A stretch of 64,000 nt of DNA from Haloarcula rara (lineage in GTDB: Archaea > Halobacteriota > Halobacteria > Halobacteriales > Haloarculaceae). The DNA lies in contig NZ_CP119785.1 of the NCBI RefSeq assembly GCF_029338235.1, forward strand, positions 682,001 through 746,000, given 5' to 3'. Numbering within the stretch: the first letter of the stretch is position 1; every line of letters starts with the position of its first letter. Below the pieces are notes generated by a model that worked only from the letters and a program-made list of their open reading frames with translations, was not told where the DNA came from and made no database searches. The translations under genes were made by a program, and so were the position numbers. This document shows positions 26,046 through 34,457 of the stretch, piece by piece.

Positions 26046-26798
26046 ATGCAAACGCTGAGTGACCTGGTCGCGGCCGGTCGCGAGCGCGACGATGTGCTGT
26101 TTACGACGCCGGAGCGGTCGGCGCCGTACAGCTACCGGGACTTCTGTACGAACGTCTGGAAGGGCGGGAACCTCATGCGCCACTACGGGGTCCGGGAAGG
26201 AATGCAGGTCGCCGTCGTCGTCGGGCCGAAGAACCCGACAGAGGGCGACGAGCCGGGGTATCTCCGGGACTGTCCCGACGGCCTGCTCGCGATACTTTCC
26301 GCGACGCTCGACGGCGCAGTGGCGGACATCGCGCCCGGGCCGGAAATCGACGCGACGGCACTCGTCGCACCGGCGGCGTGGCTCGACCGCTACGAGCTGG
26401 CACCGGGGACGAAAGCGCTGGCCTACGGCGGCCCGAGCGAGGACCCGACCGTCGCGGGGTTCGAGCGAGAGCTGTGGAGCGAGAACCCCTTGCAGCCGCC
26501 GGGCGAGCGCGCCCCCGACGACGCGGCGCTGCGAGATGCCGAGGGGACCTACAGCCACGGCGACCTCCTGGCGGCGAGCGAGCACGTCGTCTCCGAGTAC
26601 GATATCGACGCGGCGACGACCGTGGCGTTCCGGGCGCCGGTCACCGCCGCTGGCGCCGTCGTCGCGGGGCTGCTCGCGCCGCTGCGGGCAGGCGCGACGG
26701 TCCGCTTCGGGGACGACGATGCGAGTGACCTGGCGGTGGCTGGTGAGGACGTGGACGTTCCGGAAAAAACGGTTGTGCGACCGGGCGATGCCATATAG
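26046..26798 (+). CDS. AMP-binding-like (acyl-CoA synthetase N-terminal-like) haloarchaeal protein
   Basis: 250 residues from ATG 26046. YSYRDFCTNVWKGGNLMRHY and EGMQVAVVVGPKN resemble the N-terminal subdomain of ANL adenylating enzymes, and TVAFRAPVTAAGAVVAGLLA an equivalent later strand. The phosphate-binding (S/T)SGTTGxPK motif and the C-terminal domain are missing and the protein is under half normal length, so it is probably not a catalytic synthetase. It is 40 bases after dnaJ in the same direction. Function unknown. Confidence 0.6.
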   Translation: MQTLSDLVAAGRERDDVLFTTPERSAPYSYRDFCTNVWKGGNLMRHYGVREGMQVAVVVGPKNPTEGDEPGYLRDCPDGLLAILSATLDGAVADIAPGPEIDATALVAPAAWLDRYELAPGTKALAYGGPSEDPTVAGFERELWSENPLQPPGERAPDDAALRDAEGTYSHGDLLAASEHVVSEYDIDAATTVAFRAPVTAAGAVVAGLLAPLRAGATVRFGDDDASDLAVAGEDVDVPEKTVVRPGDAI

Positions 26799-26874
26799 GG
26801 AACATCGTAGCGCGTGGCCGGGTAGCGCCGACCAGCGGTCGTCGTACACCGGCCCGTCACTACGATAACCCCTA

Positions 26875-27060
26875 TCAGTGTGAGGCGCGGTACTCGCCGT
26901 GTTTGACGCCCAGCAGCAGCGTCACGACGCCGAACACGAGCAGTCCACCGAGGACCATCATCACGGTGCTCATCTGCATCGGGCTCATCAGCGTCCCGAC
27001 AGCGAGGACACCGAACAGGACGAGGAAGGCGACAGCCGTCTTCAGCGCGTCTAGTTCCAT
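26875..27060 (-). CDS. Small two-helix membrane protein
   Basis: 61 residues with two hydrophobic helices (LKTAVAFLVLFGVLAVGTLM and STVMMVLGGLLVFGVVTLLL) and a short cytoplasmic tail GVKHGEYRASH. The start ATG at 27060 is the only one. No domain was recognised; small proteins of this pattern are common in haloarchaea. Confidence 0.65.
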   Translation of the reverse strand: MELDALKTAVAFLVLFGVLAVGTLMSPMQMSTVMMVLGGLLVFGVVTLLLGVKHGEYRASH

Positions 27061-27100
27061 AGCAGCCGCGAGTTAGGAGCGTAGACCCAAAGCCGTTACT

Positions 27101-27841
27101 TTACTCGGTGGGCCTGACGAGGTCGGCGAGCGTCACCAGCGTCCCCAGCACCCAACCGACAGGGAAGGAGAGCGCGAGCCACATGATGACGTAGCCCACG
27201 CCTTCCAGTTCGAACGTCCGGGAGAACGTCTCGGCGAGGCCGATTGGCGCGAGGGCGTTGGCCAGTAACCACCGGGCCAGCGCGGTGCTGTTGGGGAGGA
27301 CGACGGCGGCGAGCGTCTTCGAGAACAGCGCCGCCACGACCGGCGGGAGGAAGATGGCGGTCATGGCGAACGGATAGGCGAGCAGGACCGTCGTTGCCCG
27401 GCCGCCGGCCGACTTCGTCCCGACGGCCAGCGCGGCCGAGACGGTCGCCACCCCGCCGGCGAGCGCGATAGCCAGGAAGCCACCGGCGATGAGGTCGAGC
27501 TGGAACCGGGCCAGCGCAGCGAGCGCGCCCCAGACGACAAGCGAGAGCACGACGACGCCGAGCAGGCCCAGACTGGCCGCGGTGCGCCCGATGCGGCGGG
27601 TCTGGAACCGGACGAACGCGCCCAGCAGGACCAGCGGGTAGACGAAGGCGATGACCGGGACCCCAAGCGCCGACCAGGCCCGGTACAGTATCATGCCGAG
27701 CTGGGTGTCCGGCTGCCACGTCCCCAACACTGTGTCGCCCGCGCCCCGCTGGCGAGGGTAGACCAGCTCCATCCAGGTCTCGTGTAACCGCCGGAGGTCG
27801 ATTCGGAGGCCGGCGATCACCCCGTCGTTCCCGACTGACAT
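27101..27841 (-). CDS. Polytopic membrane protein of unknown function
   Basis: 246 residues with about six transmembrane helices: VPVIAFVYPLVLLGAFVRF, AASLGLLGVVVLSLVVWGA, LIAGGFLAIALAGGVATV, TTVLLAYPFAMTAIFLPPVV, and a C-terminal YVIMWLALSFPVGWVLGTL. An N-terminal soluble stretch contains ELVYPRQRGAGDTVLGTWQ. No transporter or enzyme signature was seen. The gap to the downstream small membrane protein is 40 bases, so they may be co-transcribed. Confidence 0.68.
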   Translation of the reverse strand: MSVGNDGVIAGLRIDLRRLHETWMELVYPRQRGAGDTVLGTWQPDTQLGMILYRAWSALGVPVIAFVYPLVLLGAFVRFQTRRIGRTAASLGLLGVVVLSLVVWGALAALARFQLDLIAGGFLAIALAGGVATVSAALAVGTKSAGGRATTVLLAYPFAMTAIFLPPVVAALFSKTLAAVVLPNSTALARWLLANALAPIGLAETFSRTFELEGVGYVIMWLALSFPVGWVLGTLVTLADLVRPTE

Positions 27842-27931
27842 ACATCCCAGTTTACCCCTCCCCGTGGTAAAGCTTTCAGGCCGCGGCGGAGAATACTATG
27901 GCACCGATAGCGGTGGGGTGAGGTGACCGTC

Positions 27932-28771
27932 TCAGTCCCAGGCGTCGGGACCGAAGTCCGGGTCGACCTTGCGGTCCTCGCGGTCGATGCCGTCGATACG
28001 CTCGATATCATCGTCAGTCAGTTCGAGGTCCAGACTCCGCCAGTTGTCCGCGATGTGGTCGCGCCCGGTCGCTTTCGGGATGGCGGTGACGCCCTTCTCC
28101 TTGAGCCACGCGAGGCTGACCTGGGCGGCGCTTGCGTCGTGGCTGTCTGCGATGTCGGTCAGCACGTCGCTATCGAAGACGTCGCCGCGGGCCAGCGGCG
28201 AGTAGGCGACGAGTTCGTAGTCGTGTTCGGCGGCGTGGTCCCGGAGTTCTTCCTGCTGGAGGAACGGATGTATCTCGACCTGGTTGGCAAAGAGCGGGGC
28301 GTCCAGAATCTCCATGGCCTCCTCGACGTGGTGTGGCTCGAAGTTCGAGACGCCGACGTTGTGTATCTTCCCCTGGTCGTAGAGTTCGTCGAAGGCGCCA
28401 AGCGTCGCCTCGGCGTCGTAGGCGCCGGCCGGCCAGTGGACGTACAGCAGGTCGACGGCGTCGACCCCGAGGTCGTCGAGGCTCGCTTCGGTCGTCGCGT
28501 GGACGTCCTCGGCCGCGAGGTTCGCGTTCCAGACCTTCGTCGCGAGGAAGATATCCTCGCGGGACACGTCGGCGGCGGCCAGCCCGTCGCCCACGGCGTC
28601 CTCGTTCCCGTAGGCCTGTGCGGTGTCGACGTGGCGATAGCCCATCTCCAGAGCGGTTTCGACGCTGTCGGTACACTCCTGGGGGTCGTCGTTCTGCCAG
28701 GTGCCGAGCCCGAGCATCGGCATACCGTTGGCGCGCGGGACACTATCGGCTGTCGGTGTCTGTTGTGACAT
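27932..28771 (-). CDS. Aldo/keto reductase
   Basis: 279 residues from ATG 28771. The catalytic tetrad is visible: Asp and Tyr in RHVDTAQAYGNEDAVGD, Lys in LATKVWNANLA, His in LLYVHWPAG. VGVSNFEPHHVEEAMEI and YSPLARGDVF are cofactor/barrel strands, and IPKATGRDHIADNW the NADP-phosphate loop (K-A-T-x-R). A TIM-barrel NADPH-dependent carbonyl reductase; the substrate cannot be read. The frame is open 24 codons upstream but homology starts at this Met. Confidence 0.93.
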   Translation of the reverse strand: MSQQTPTADSVPRANGMPMLGLGTWQNDDPQECTDSVETALEMGYRHVDTAQAYGNEDAVGDGLAAADVSREDIFLATKVWNANLAAEDVHATTEASLDDLGVDAVDLLYVHWPAGAYDAEATLGAFDELYDQGKIHNVGVSNFEPHHVEEAMEILDAPLFANQVEIHPFLQQEELRDHAAEHDYELVAYSPLARGDVFDSDVLTDIADSHDASAAQVSLAWLKEKGVTAIPKATGRDHIADNWRSLDLELTDDDIERIDGIDREDRKVDPDFGPDAWD

Positions 28772-28874
28772 CACTGGAACAGTCGTGTTCGCGGCTGAAA
28801 AGGGGCCGGGAACCGGTCGGTAGGACCGACTGGAAACCGACATATTCAGGACAGGCGGGTCCTAACGACGAGCC

Positions 28875-29633
28875 ATGACAGACGGTAGTACGGACGTGTC
28901 TCGTCGGGCCTTTATGCGGACCGCAACGGGGGCGACAGCCGCCGCGGCCGCCACCGGCACCGCCGCCGCCCAGGAGAACGCGACTGAAAACGGGACAGCG
29001 ACCGGCACGCCGGCCGGGACCGCGACCGCCAACGGCACCGAAGCCGGTACCGAAGCAGGCACCGAAAGCGGCGACGGCGGCGGAGGCGGTGAAGCCGGCC
29101 CGCCGGACTTCGGCGGCTTCCTCGACGAGGTCGAGAACTTCGACGGCAGCGTCGTCGACGAACGAGGGAACGACACGGTGACAGTCGAAGTCGGCGTGGA
29201 CGCAAACGGCGGGGCTTACGGGTTCGGCCCGGCGGCGGTCCACGTGGACAACGGCGCGACGGTCGAGTGGGAGTGGACCGGCGAGGGCGGCGGCCACAAC
29301 GTCGTCCAGGACGGCGGGGACACCCTGGACTCGGGAGAGGCCACAAGCAGCTCTGGCGTGAACTACGAACACACCTTCGAGGAAGACGGTATCTACAACT
29401 ACGTCTGTTCCCCCCACGAGAGTCTCGGCATGAAGGGGTCGGTCGTCGTCGGGAGCGACTACCCGACCAAGGACAGCGGCGGCGGCGGGGACGGCAGCGA
29501 GAGCGGCCCGCTGGGCGTGCCCGGCAGCGCGAAGATGCTCGGCGTCGCCACCTCCGTCGTGATGGTCGCGACGCTGGGGATGGCCTACGTCTTCATGCGC
29601 TACGGCGGCGACTACGAGATGCCCGAGGAGTAA
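28875..29633 (+). CDS. Halocyanin (membrane-anchored blue copper protein)
   Basis: 252 residues. Twin-arginine signal SRRAFMRTATGATAAAAATG, then a Thr/Gly/Asn-rich linker (about 40-75). Type-1 copper ligands: His in GEGGGHNVVQDGG, Cys and His in YNYVCSPHESLGMKG, and Met in the same block. A second Gly/Ser linker leads to a C-terminal membrane helix (MLGVATSVVMVATLGMAYVF). It is a peripheral or anchored electron carrier in the respiratory chain. Halocyanins are usually lipoprotein or C-terminally anchored; here the anchor is C-terminal. It ends back-to-back with the next gene. Confidence 0.93.
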   Translation: MTDGSTDVSRRAFMRTATGATAAAAATGTAAAQENATENGTATGTPAGTATANGTEAGTEAGTESGDGGGGGEAGPPDFGGFLDEVENFDGSVVDERGNDTVTVEVGVDANGGAYGFGPAAVHVDNGATVEWEWTGEGGGHNVVQDGGDTLDSGEATSSSGVNYEHTFEEDGIYNYVCSPHESLGMKGSVVVGSDYPTKDSGGGGDGSESGPLGVPGSAKMLGVATSVVMVATLGMAYVFMRYGGDYEMPEE

Positions 29634-30146
29634 TCAACCGGTTCGAATCTCGACCTCGGCCTCTCGGGGCTCGCCCTCGATATCGTCGACGACTCGTCTG
29701 ACGATTCTGGTCGCTTCCTTTCGGACGAGCGGTTTGACTTTCTCGATGACCCACCCCATAGAGACGAGTTTCGGCAGGTCCACGGCACTCGCAGAGGCCG
29801 AACTGGCGTCGTACTCGATGTGGAGGACGACCTCCGTGGCGACGTCAACGCCGTCGGGTGGCTCGGTCGGTGCTATCTCCCAGTAGCCCTCGGCGTCGAT
29901 GTCCTTGACGATGCGCCAGTCGATACGCTCGGGCGGGTCCACACCGGTCACCTCCGAGCGAGCCGTGTAGGAGAGCTTCCACCACGAGAATCTGAGTGCG
30001 TATCTCGTGCCGACCGTGCCGTCGCCCTCCTGTCGCACCCGGTCGAGATACTCCGAGTAGCGCGCGTAGCCCGGGAAATCGACGAGAAAGTCGTACAGCT
30101 CCTCGGGCGACGCGTAGACGACCGTACGGGCCTCGATTTCGTCCAC
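29634..30146 (-). CDS. SRPBCC (START-like) ligand-binding protein
   Basis: 170 residues from the GTG at 30146 (a GTG at 30170 would add eight). ARTVVYASPEELYDFLVDFP, YARYSEYLDRVR, SYTARSEVTGVDPPERIDW and the closing amphipathic helix match COQ10/polyketide-cyclase type START domains. A minus-strand AAAGCTTACA at 30171-30180 lies about 29 bases ahead of the GTG, favouring this start. Family members bind quinones or lipids; the ligand here is unknown. Its stop is adjacent to the halocyanin stop, so the two are convergent with no spacer. Confidence 0.8.
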   Translation of the reverse strand: MDEIEARTVVYASPEELYDFLVDFPGYARYSEYLDRVRQEGDGTVGTRYALRFSWWKLSYTARSEVTGVDPPERIDWRIVKDIDAEGYWEIAPTEPPDGVDVATEVVLHIEYDASSASASAVDLPKLVSMGWVIEKVKPLVRKEATRIVRRVVDDIEGEPREAEVEIRTG

Positions 30147-30240
30147 ACGAATCAAGGGGTTGGTTCCCACTGTAAGCTTTCGGCCCCCGGCTGCCGAGAT
30201 ATTGCCGGAAGATTCCCACAGTGCATGAGATAGAACAAGA

Positions 30241-30250
30241 AATATTATTA
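30241..30250 (+). promoter_or_regulatory. TATA-like box of the winged-helix gene
   Basis: AATATTATTA centred about 30 bases before the ATG at 30276, in an unusually AT-rich short stretch. Confidence 0.55.
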
Positions 30251-30275
30251 CCCTGTATGCGATACGGTGTTGTAT

Positions 30276-30545
30276 ATGAGTACATCCGACGTCAGGCAGA
30301 CGGAGACTGAAGAGGAACAGGTGGGGTGGGAGGCCGTCGCGGACCTGCCCCCCAGCGCGAAGCTGGTCGCGAAAGTACTGGAGTACAACGACAGCCTGAC
30401 CCAGAGTCAGCTCGCCGAGGAGACGCTGCTGCCGCCCCGAACCGTCCGGTACGCCCTGACACGGCTAGAGGACGTCGACGTCGTCGGCTCCCGCTTTTCC
30501 TTCTCGGACGCCCGCAAGCGCATCTACACGCTCACCATCGAGTGA
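30276..30545 (+). CDS. Winged-helix transcription regulator (MarR/TrmB-like, 89 aa)
   Basis: 89 residues. SAKLVAKVLEYNDSLTQSQL, AEETLLPPRTVRYALTRLE and DVDVVGSRFSFSDARKRIYT form the helix-turn-helix with its wing. There is no sensor domain. I chose ATG 30276 over an ATG at 30267 because of the TATA spacing and because the upstream triplet adds only MLY. Small stand-alone wHTH proteins of this kind are abundant in haloarchaea. It is 104 bases ahead of cetZ; whether it regulates that gene is inference. Confidence 0.82.
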   Translation: MSTSDVRQTETEEEQVGWEAVADLPPSAKLVAKVLEYNDSLTQSQLAEETLLPPRTVRYALTRLEDVDVVGSRFSFSDARKRIYTLTIE

Positions 30546-30649
30546 GCCCACCGCGTCTCGGGCGCGAAACGGCACACGGCGTCGCCGACAGCGCCACGGT
30601 GTCGGGGGCGGGGACAACGTTGATTAGTTCCCCGACATAGAGGGTCCGT

Positions 30650-31723
30650 ATGAAAGTCGTCCTGATAGGTGTCGGCCAAGCCGGGGGGAAGGTCACACAG
30701 GCCCTCGCGGAGTTCGACTACAACATGGGCTTCAACGCCGTCCGTGGCGCCCTCGCGGTCAACTCCGCCAGAGCCGACCTCCAGAACCTCGAACTCGATA
30801 CCACCCTCATCGGCCAGGACCGCGTCAAAGGCCACGGCGTCGGCGGCGACAACGAACTCGGCGCCCAGATAATGCAGGAGAACGCGACGGAGGTGCTGGA
30901 CAACATGGACGGGCGCATCACCACCGAGGCCGAGGCCGTGGTGGTGGTCGCCGGGCTGGGCGGTGGCACCGGCTCGGGCGGCGCGCCGATGCTCGTCCGC
31001 GAACTCAAACGCATCTACGAGATGCCCGTCTACACCCTCGGCATCCTCCCCGGGGACGACGAAGGCGGGCTCTACCAGGCCAACGCCGGCCGCTCGCTGA
31101 AGACCGCCATCCGGGAGTCCGACTCCGTCATCCTCGTCGACAACGACGCCTGGCGCGGCGCCGGCGACAGCGTCGCCCAGGGGTACGAACGTATCAACGA
31201 CGCCATCGCCCAGCGCATCGGTTTGTTGCTCGCCGCCGGCGAGGCCGTCGAAGGCGTCGGCGAGAGCGTCGTCGACTCCTCCGAGATAATCAACACCCTC
31301 CGTAGCGGCGGCATCTCCGCCGTCGGCTACGCCGCCGCCGACGCCAGTGAGAACGCCGAGGAGAACGTCAACACCATCACCAGCGTCACCCGCAACGCCA
31401 TGCTTACCAGTATGAGCCTCCCCAACGCCACCGACGCCGAATCCGCGCTGCTTGTCATCGCGGGCGACCCCGAACGCCTCTCCCGGAAGGGCGTCGAGCG
31501 CGCCCGCCGCTGGGTCGAAGACGAGACCGGCAGCATGGAAGTCCGGGGCGGGGACTTCCCGCTCGGCTCGGACAAAATCGCGGCGCTAGTCGTCCTCTCG
31601 GGCGTCGAGCGCTCCGACCGCGTCGACAAGTTCATCGAGAAAGCGAAACTCGCTGCCAAGTCCCAGGGCAACGACACCGACCCCGACGAGTACTCCAGCG
31701 ACGACCTCGACTCACTGATGTGA
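30650..31723 (+). CDS. cetZ: CetZ tubulin/FtsZ-superfamily cytoskeletal GTPase
   Basis: 357 residues. GVGQAGGKVTQALAEF is the N-terminal nucleotide-binding loop and AGLGGGTGSGGAP the tubulin signature GGGTGSG. The loop 7 / catalytic region is near VLDNMDGRI and DNDAWRGAG. The C-terminal tail is acidic (NDTDPDEYSSDDLDSLM). It matches CetZ rather than FtsZ, lacking the FtsZ C-terminal interaction peptide. In haloarchaea CetZ proteins control cell shape and motility. Repeat H1-C lies just downstream, on the opposite strand. Confidence 0.93.
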   Translation: MKVVLIGVGQAGGKVTQALAEFDYNMGFNAVRGALAVNSARADLQNLELDTTLIGQDRVKGHGVGGDNELGAQIMQENATEVLDNMDGRITTEAEAVVVVAGLGGGTGSGGAPMLVRELKRIYEMPVYTLGILPGDDEGGLYQANAGRSLKTAIRESDSVILVDNDAWRGAGDSVAQGYERINDAIAQRIGLLLAAGEAVEGVGESVVDSSEIINTLRSGGISAVGYAAADASENAEENVNTITSVTRNAMLTSMSLPNATDAESALLVIAGDPERLSRKGVERARRWVEDETGSMEVRGGDFPLGSDKIAALVVLSGVERSDRVDKFIEKAKLAAKSQGNDTDPDEYSSDDLDSLM

Positions 31724-31753
31724 GGGCCGGGAGCCGCCTCCGTTCGGCGACCC

Positions 31754-31921
31754 GGGGAAGGGCAGGCAGTCCCGCGGAGCATACCGCTCGCCCGCGGCGA
31801 GCGGTTTCACCGAACTCGCGCCGACTGCGCGAGTTCGGCCTTTTTAGCGTAGATTTTTGCGAACCGGGTACCCGCAGCGGCACGCAGCGCCGCGAGGATA
31901 CCCGGTGACGTAAAAAGGTAC
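31754..31921 (-). repeat. Structured repeat H1, copy C
   Basis: Minus strand: GTACCTTTTT begins at the last base of the stop codon of the phosphatase gene (31921-31923). Hairpin 1 is CCGGGTA/TACCCGG with an inner stem. The core (plus 31838-31860) is identical to copies A and B. Hairpin 2 has arms 31811-31821 and 31827-31837 (perfect 11 bp), hairpin 3 is CCGCTCGCC/GGCGAGCGG, and the 3' end is CTGCCCTTCCCC as in A. It lies between convergent cetZ and phosphatase genes. Confidence 0.8.
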
Positions 31922-33264
31922 TATACCAGACTCGAGCCGTCGAACTCGGTCCGGTCGTAGTCGTGGTCCATCAGGTCCAGGATAGTGGGGGCGATGTCGT
32001 AGAGGTCGGCGTCCTGGATGCGGGCGTCGTCGTCGTCGACGAACAGCGTGGCGTTGTCGAAAGAGTGCATCCCGTTGCGCGGGCCGACGCCGAAAACGTC
32101 GTCGCTACCCTTGAAGCCGGCCTTGAGGTCGAAGCCGTGGTTCGGGACGACGACGAGGTCGGGGGCGATATCGGAGTGGTCGCCTCGGAAGGCGTCCTCT
32201 CGTGTGACGACGCGGTCGGCGACTGCGTTGCCGTTGGGGCCTTCGAGGGCCTCGAGTTTCTCCTTGAGGTCCGCGCGGACGTCCTCGTAGTCGTCCTCGC
32301 TGACGCCGCCGTTTGGCTCGCGGCCCTCGAGGTTGATGTAGAACCGGCCGGGGATGAGCGAGTACGCCTTCGTGTCCTCGCTGATATCGCCGAGTTCGGA
32401 GTGGTCGTCGTCGGCAAAGTCGAGCCACCCTTCCTCGGCGAGCCACTCGTTGAAGTGGACCTCGTACTCGAGGGTGGTAAAGCCGTGGTCGGAGGCGACG
32501 ACCATCGTCACGTCGTCGTCGAGCTGGTCGCGCAGCTTGCCCAGGTACTCGTCGACCTTGCGATAGAAGTCGAAGAACTCCTGCTGGTACTCGCCGTCCT
32601 GTTCGTAGTCCTTGAACAGGAAGTGGTTGACCCGGTCGGTGGTCATGAAGACGCCGAAAAAGAGGTCCCAGTCGTCCTGCTCGACGTAGTGAGAGAAGGC
32701 CTCGTAGCGCTTCTCCAGGGTCTTGTGGGCGTCCTCGACGAACTCCGTCTTGTCGTCGTCGTGGCCCAGTTTCGCGTTGACGTCGATGCGGTAGTTGCTG
32801 TCCTGGAGGTGGTCACGCAGGTCGTCGGGGTAGGCGGCCTTGTCGACGCCGGGCGAGAGGAAACCCGAGACCATCCGCTGGACGTTGCGCTGTGGCGGGA
32901 AGGTGACGGGGACGTTCAGCACGGTGGCATCGCGACCTTCGTCGGTGATGCGGTCCCACAGGCGGGTGGCCTGGACGTCCCGACCCATGGGGACGTACGT
33001 GTCGTACGACCCGACCTCGCGGTCCTGGAAGCCGTAGACACCGGTCTCGCCGGGGTTGACGCCTGTCGTCAGCGCCGGCCAACAGGCGCTCGACTCGGGG
33101 GGAACGATGCTGTCGATGGGGCCGGCAGCGCCCGACTCCTTGAGCTCGGTGAGGTTCGGAAACACGTCCGGATGCTCGTCGATGAGGCTGTACGGCACCC
33201 CGTCGATGCCGAAGAAGGCGACTCGCGGCGCGTCGTCACCTTTCAGACGGTCGAATAGTCCCAT
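31921..33264 (-). CDS. Alkaline-phosphatase-superfamily phosphodiesterase/nucleotide pyrophosphatase
   Basis: 447 residues from ATG 33264. Metal site FFGIDGVPYSLID, nucleophile region IVPPESSACWPALTTGVNPG (Ser/Thr), FGVFMTTDRVNHFLF with an Asp/His pair, VVASDHGFTTLEYEV (DHG), and MHSFDNATLFVDDD. This order matches archaeal type I phosphodiesterases (AP superfamily). There is no signal peptide, so it is cytoplasmic. The substrate (sugar nucleotide, lipid phosphate or other) cannot be assigned. It terminates where repeat H1-C begins. Confidence 0.88.
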   Translation of the reverse strand: MGLFDRLKGDDAPRVAFFGIDGVPYSLIDEHPDVFPNLTELKESGAAGPIDSIVPPESSACWPALTTGVNPGETGVYGFQDREVGSYDTYVPMGRDVQATRLWDRITDEGRDATVLNVPVTFPPQRNVQRMVSGFLSPGVDKAAYPDDLRDHLQDSNYRIDVNAKLGHDDDKTEFVEDAHKTLEKRYEAFSHYVEQDDWDLFFGVFMTTDRVNHFLFKDYEQDGEYQQEFFDFYRKVDEYLGKLRDQLDDDVTMVVASDHGFTTLEYEVHFNEWLAEEGWLDFADDDHSELGDISEDTKAYSLIPGRFYINLEGREPNGGVSEDDYEDVRADLKEKLEALEGPNGNAVADRVVTREDAFRGDHSDIAPDLVVVPNHGFDLKAGFKGSDDVFGVGPRNGMHSFDNATLFVDDDDARIQDADLYDIAPTILDLMDHDYDRTEFDGSSLV

Positions 33265-33354
33265 GAGAGCCGTTAGACAGGTCGGGGACAAGAAGCTTCT
33301 TTTCGTCGTCGCGTCACGGAAAGCGGCAAAACTGTCGAGTCCGGGCGGCAGACC

Positions 33355-33474
33355 CTAGCGGTCAGCGTTCTCCGGGACGACTGTGAGGTGTGCGATACCC
33401 GGCGGCTGTGGCTGTTCTCTGTCGGGTCCGACGTCGAAGTCGTCCGTCGAGGGCGCTGATTGGTCGGTCGCCAT
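33355..33474 (-). CDS. Small protein, 39 aa
   Basis: ATG at 33474, TAG at 33355-33357. The sequence begins MATDQSAPSTDDFDVGPDRE and ends PGIAHLTVVPENADR. The acidic, Pro-rich composition and GC3 fit a real haloarchaeal gene, and it lies in a 370-base gap (33265-33634) that holds nothing else I can support. I do not recognise the family. A divergent TATA-like element is not clear. Confidence 0.45.
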   Translation of the reverse strand: MATDQSAPSTDDFDVGPDREQPQPPGIAHLTVVPENADR

Positions 33475-33634
33475 GCGTACGTATACCATGGGCCCGGTCG
33501 CTGAAAAGATTACCCATGCTCATACATAATCGGCAACGCGTTCCTGTATTACCGGTGGAAATAGCAGTGCGGCGCGGGAACTGTCGGCCGTGACAGTTGA
33601 CTCCGGGTGAGAGCCCGGTATCGAGACAGCGGGT

Positions 33635-34168
33635 TCAGTTGAAGTGTTCGTCGTAGAGGTCCTGTGCGTGCTCGATGGCGTCCATCGCGGCCTGCTTGTC
33701 CTCCCAGCCCAGCGTCTCGACTTCCTTGCCCTCCTCTAAGTTCTTGTAGGTCGAGAAGAACTCGTCAATTTCGTCCCGGGTCTGCTGGGGGATGTCCTCG
33801 AGGTCCTCGATGTGGTCGTAGCGAGGGTCCTCGGTGGGGACGGCGATGACCTTGTCGTCCTGCTCGCCGTCGTCGTCCATCTTCATCAGGGCGACCGGGC
33901 GGGCCTCGACGACACAGCCGGGGAACGTCTGGTCCTCCACGAGGACGAGCACGTCGAAGGGGTCCCCGTCGTCGTAGTACGACTGCGGGATGAAGCCGTA
34001 GTCGGAGGGGTAGTGAACGTTCGAGTGCAGCACCCGGTCCAGCACGACGCCGGGGATGTCCTTGTCGTACTCGTACTTGTTTCGCTCACCTTTGAGACAC
34101 TCCACGACGGCGTAGATCTCTTCCGGCGGGTTCGGTCCGGTTTCGAGGTCTTCCCAGAGATTCGTCAT
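33635..34168 (-). CDS. ppa: Inorganic pyrophosphatase (soluble, family I)
   Basis: 177 residues from ATG 34168. IYAVVECLKGERNKYEYDKD, then VHYPSDYGFIPQSYYDDGDP (the DGDPxD metal-binding signature with DVLVLVED) and KVIAVPTEDPRY. It hydrolyses pyrophosphate from biosynthetic reactions, needing Mg2+. A TTTTTAATA box 26 bases ahead of the ATG (34189-34197) supports leaderless transcription. It is monocistronic. Confidence 0.95.
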   Translation of the reverse strand: MTNLWEDLETGPNPPEEIYAVVECLKGERNKYEYDKDIPGVVLDRVLHSNVHYPSDYGFIPQSYYDDGDPFDVLVLVEDQTFPGCVVEARPVALMKMDDDGEQDDKVIAVPTEDPRYDHIEDLEDIPQQTRDEIDEFFSTYKNLEEGKEVETLGWEDKQAAMDAIEHAQDLYDEHFN

Positions 34169-34188
34169 CGTCCGCGTGTGCGTCGGGG

Positions 34189-34197
34189 TATTAAAAA
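34189..34197 (-). promoter_or_regulatory. TATA box of ppa
   Basis: Minus-strand TTTTTAATA centred 26 bases before the start codon. Confidence 0.55.
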
Positions 34198-34427
34198 GGA
34201 TTTTCGTAATGGAACCGTCACCCGGTGGGCATAAACTACTTGTCGGCTGGTCACGGACACGACGATAGACAGTCACGTTGCATTAGGTGTCTCCTACTAC
34301 CGACCGGGAGTCTCCTGCTGGAGGGCGGCCGAGGAGCCGATTGACCGTGTTCGTGACAATTATTAAGTTCCTATATATCGGCCACCATCGGCTGATACTA
34401 CCGGAACATACGCAGTAGTTAACAAGT

Positions 34428-34436
34428 GTTAAATAG
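34428..34436 (+). promoter_or_regulatory. TATA-like box of the PadR gene
   Basis: GTTAAATAG centred 26 bases before ATG 34458, within an AT-rich gap; GTTAACAAGTGTTAAA nearby also forms a GTTAAC-type palindromic repeat that could serve as an operator. Confidence 0.5.
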
Positions 34437-34457
34437 CTTGATGACATTTGGCTTACC

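Noticed and set aside
29641..29660. A tRNA T-arm-like GTTCGAATC
   Set aside because: It lies at the end of the SRPBCC gene, with no acceptor or anticodon stem around it; no tRNA could be folded.
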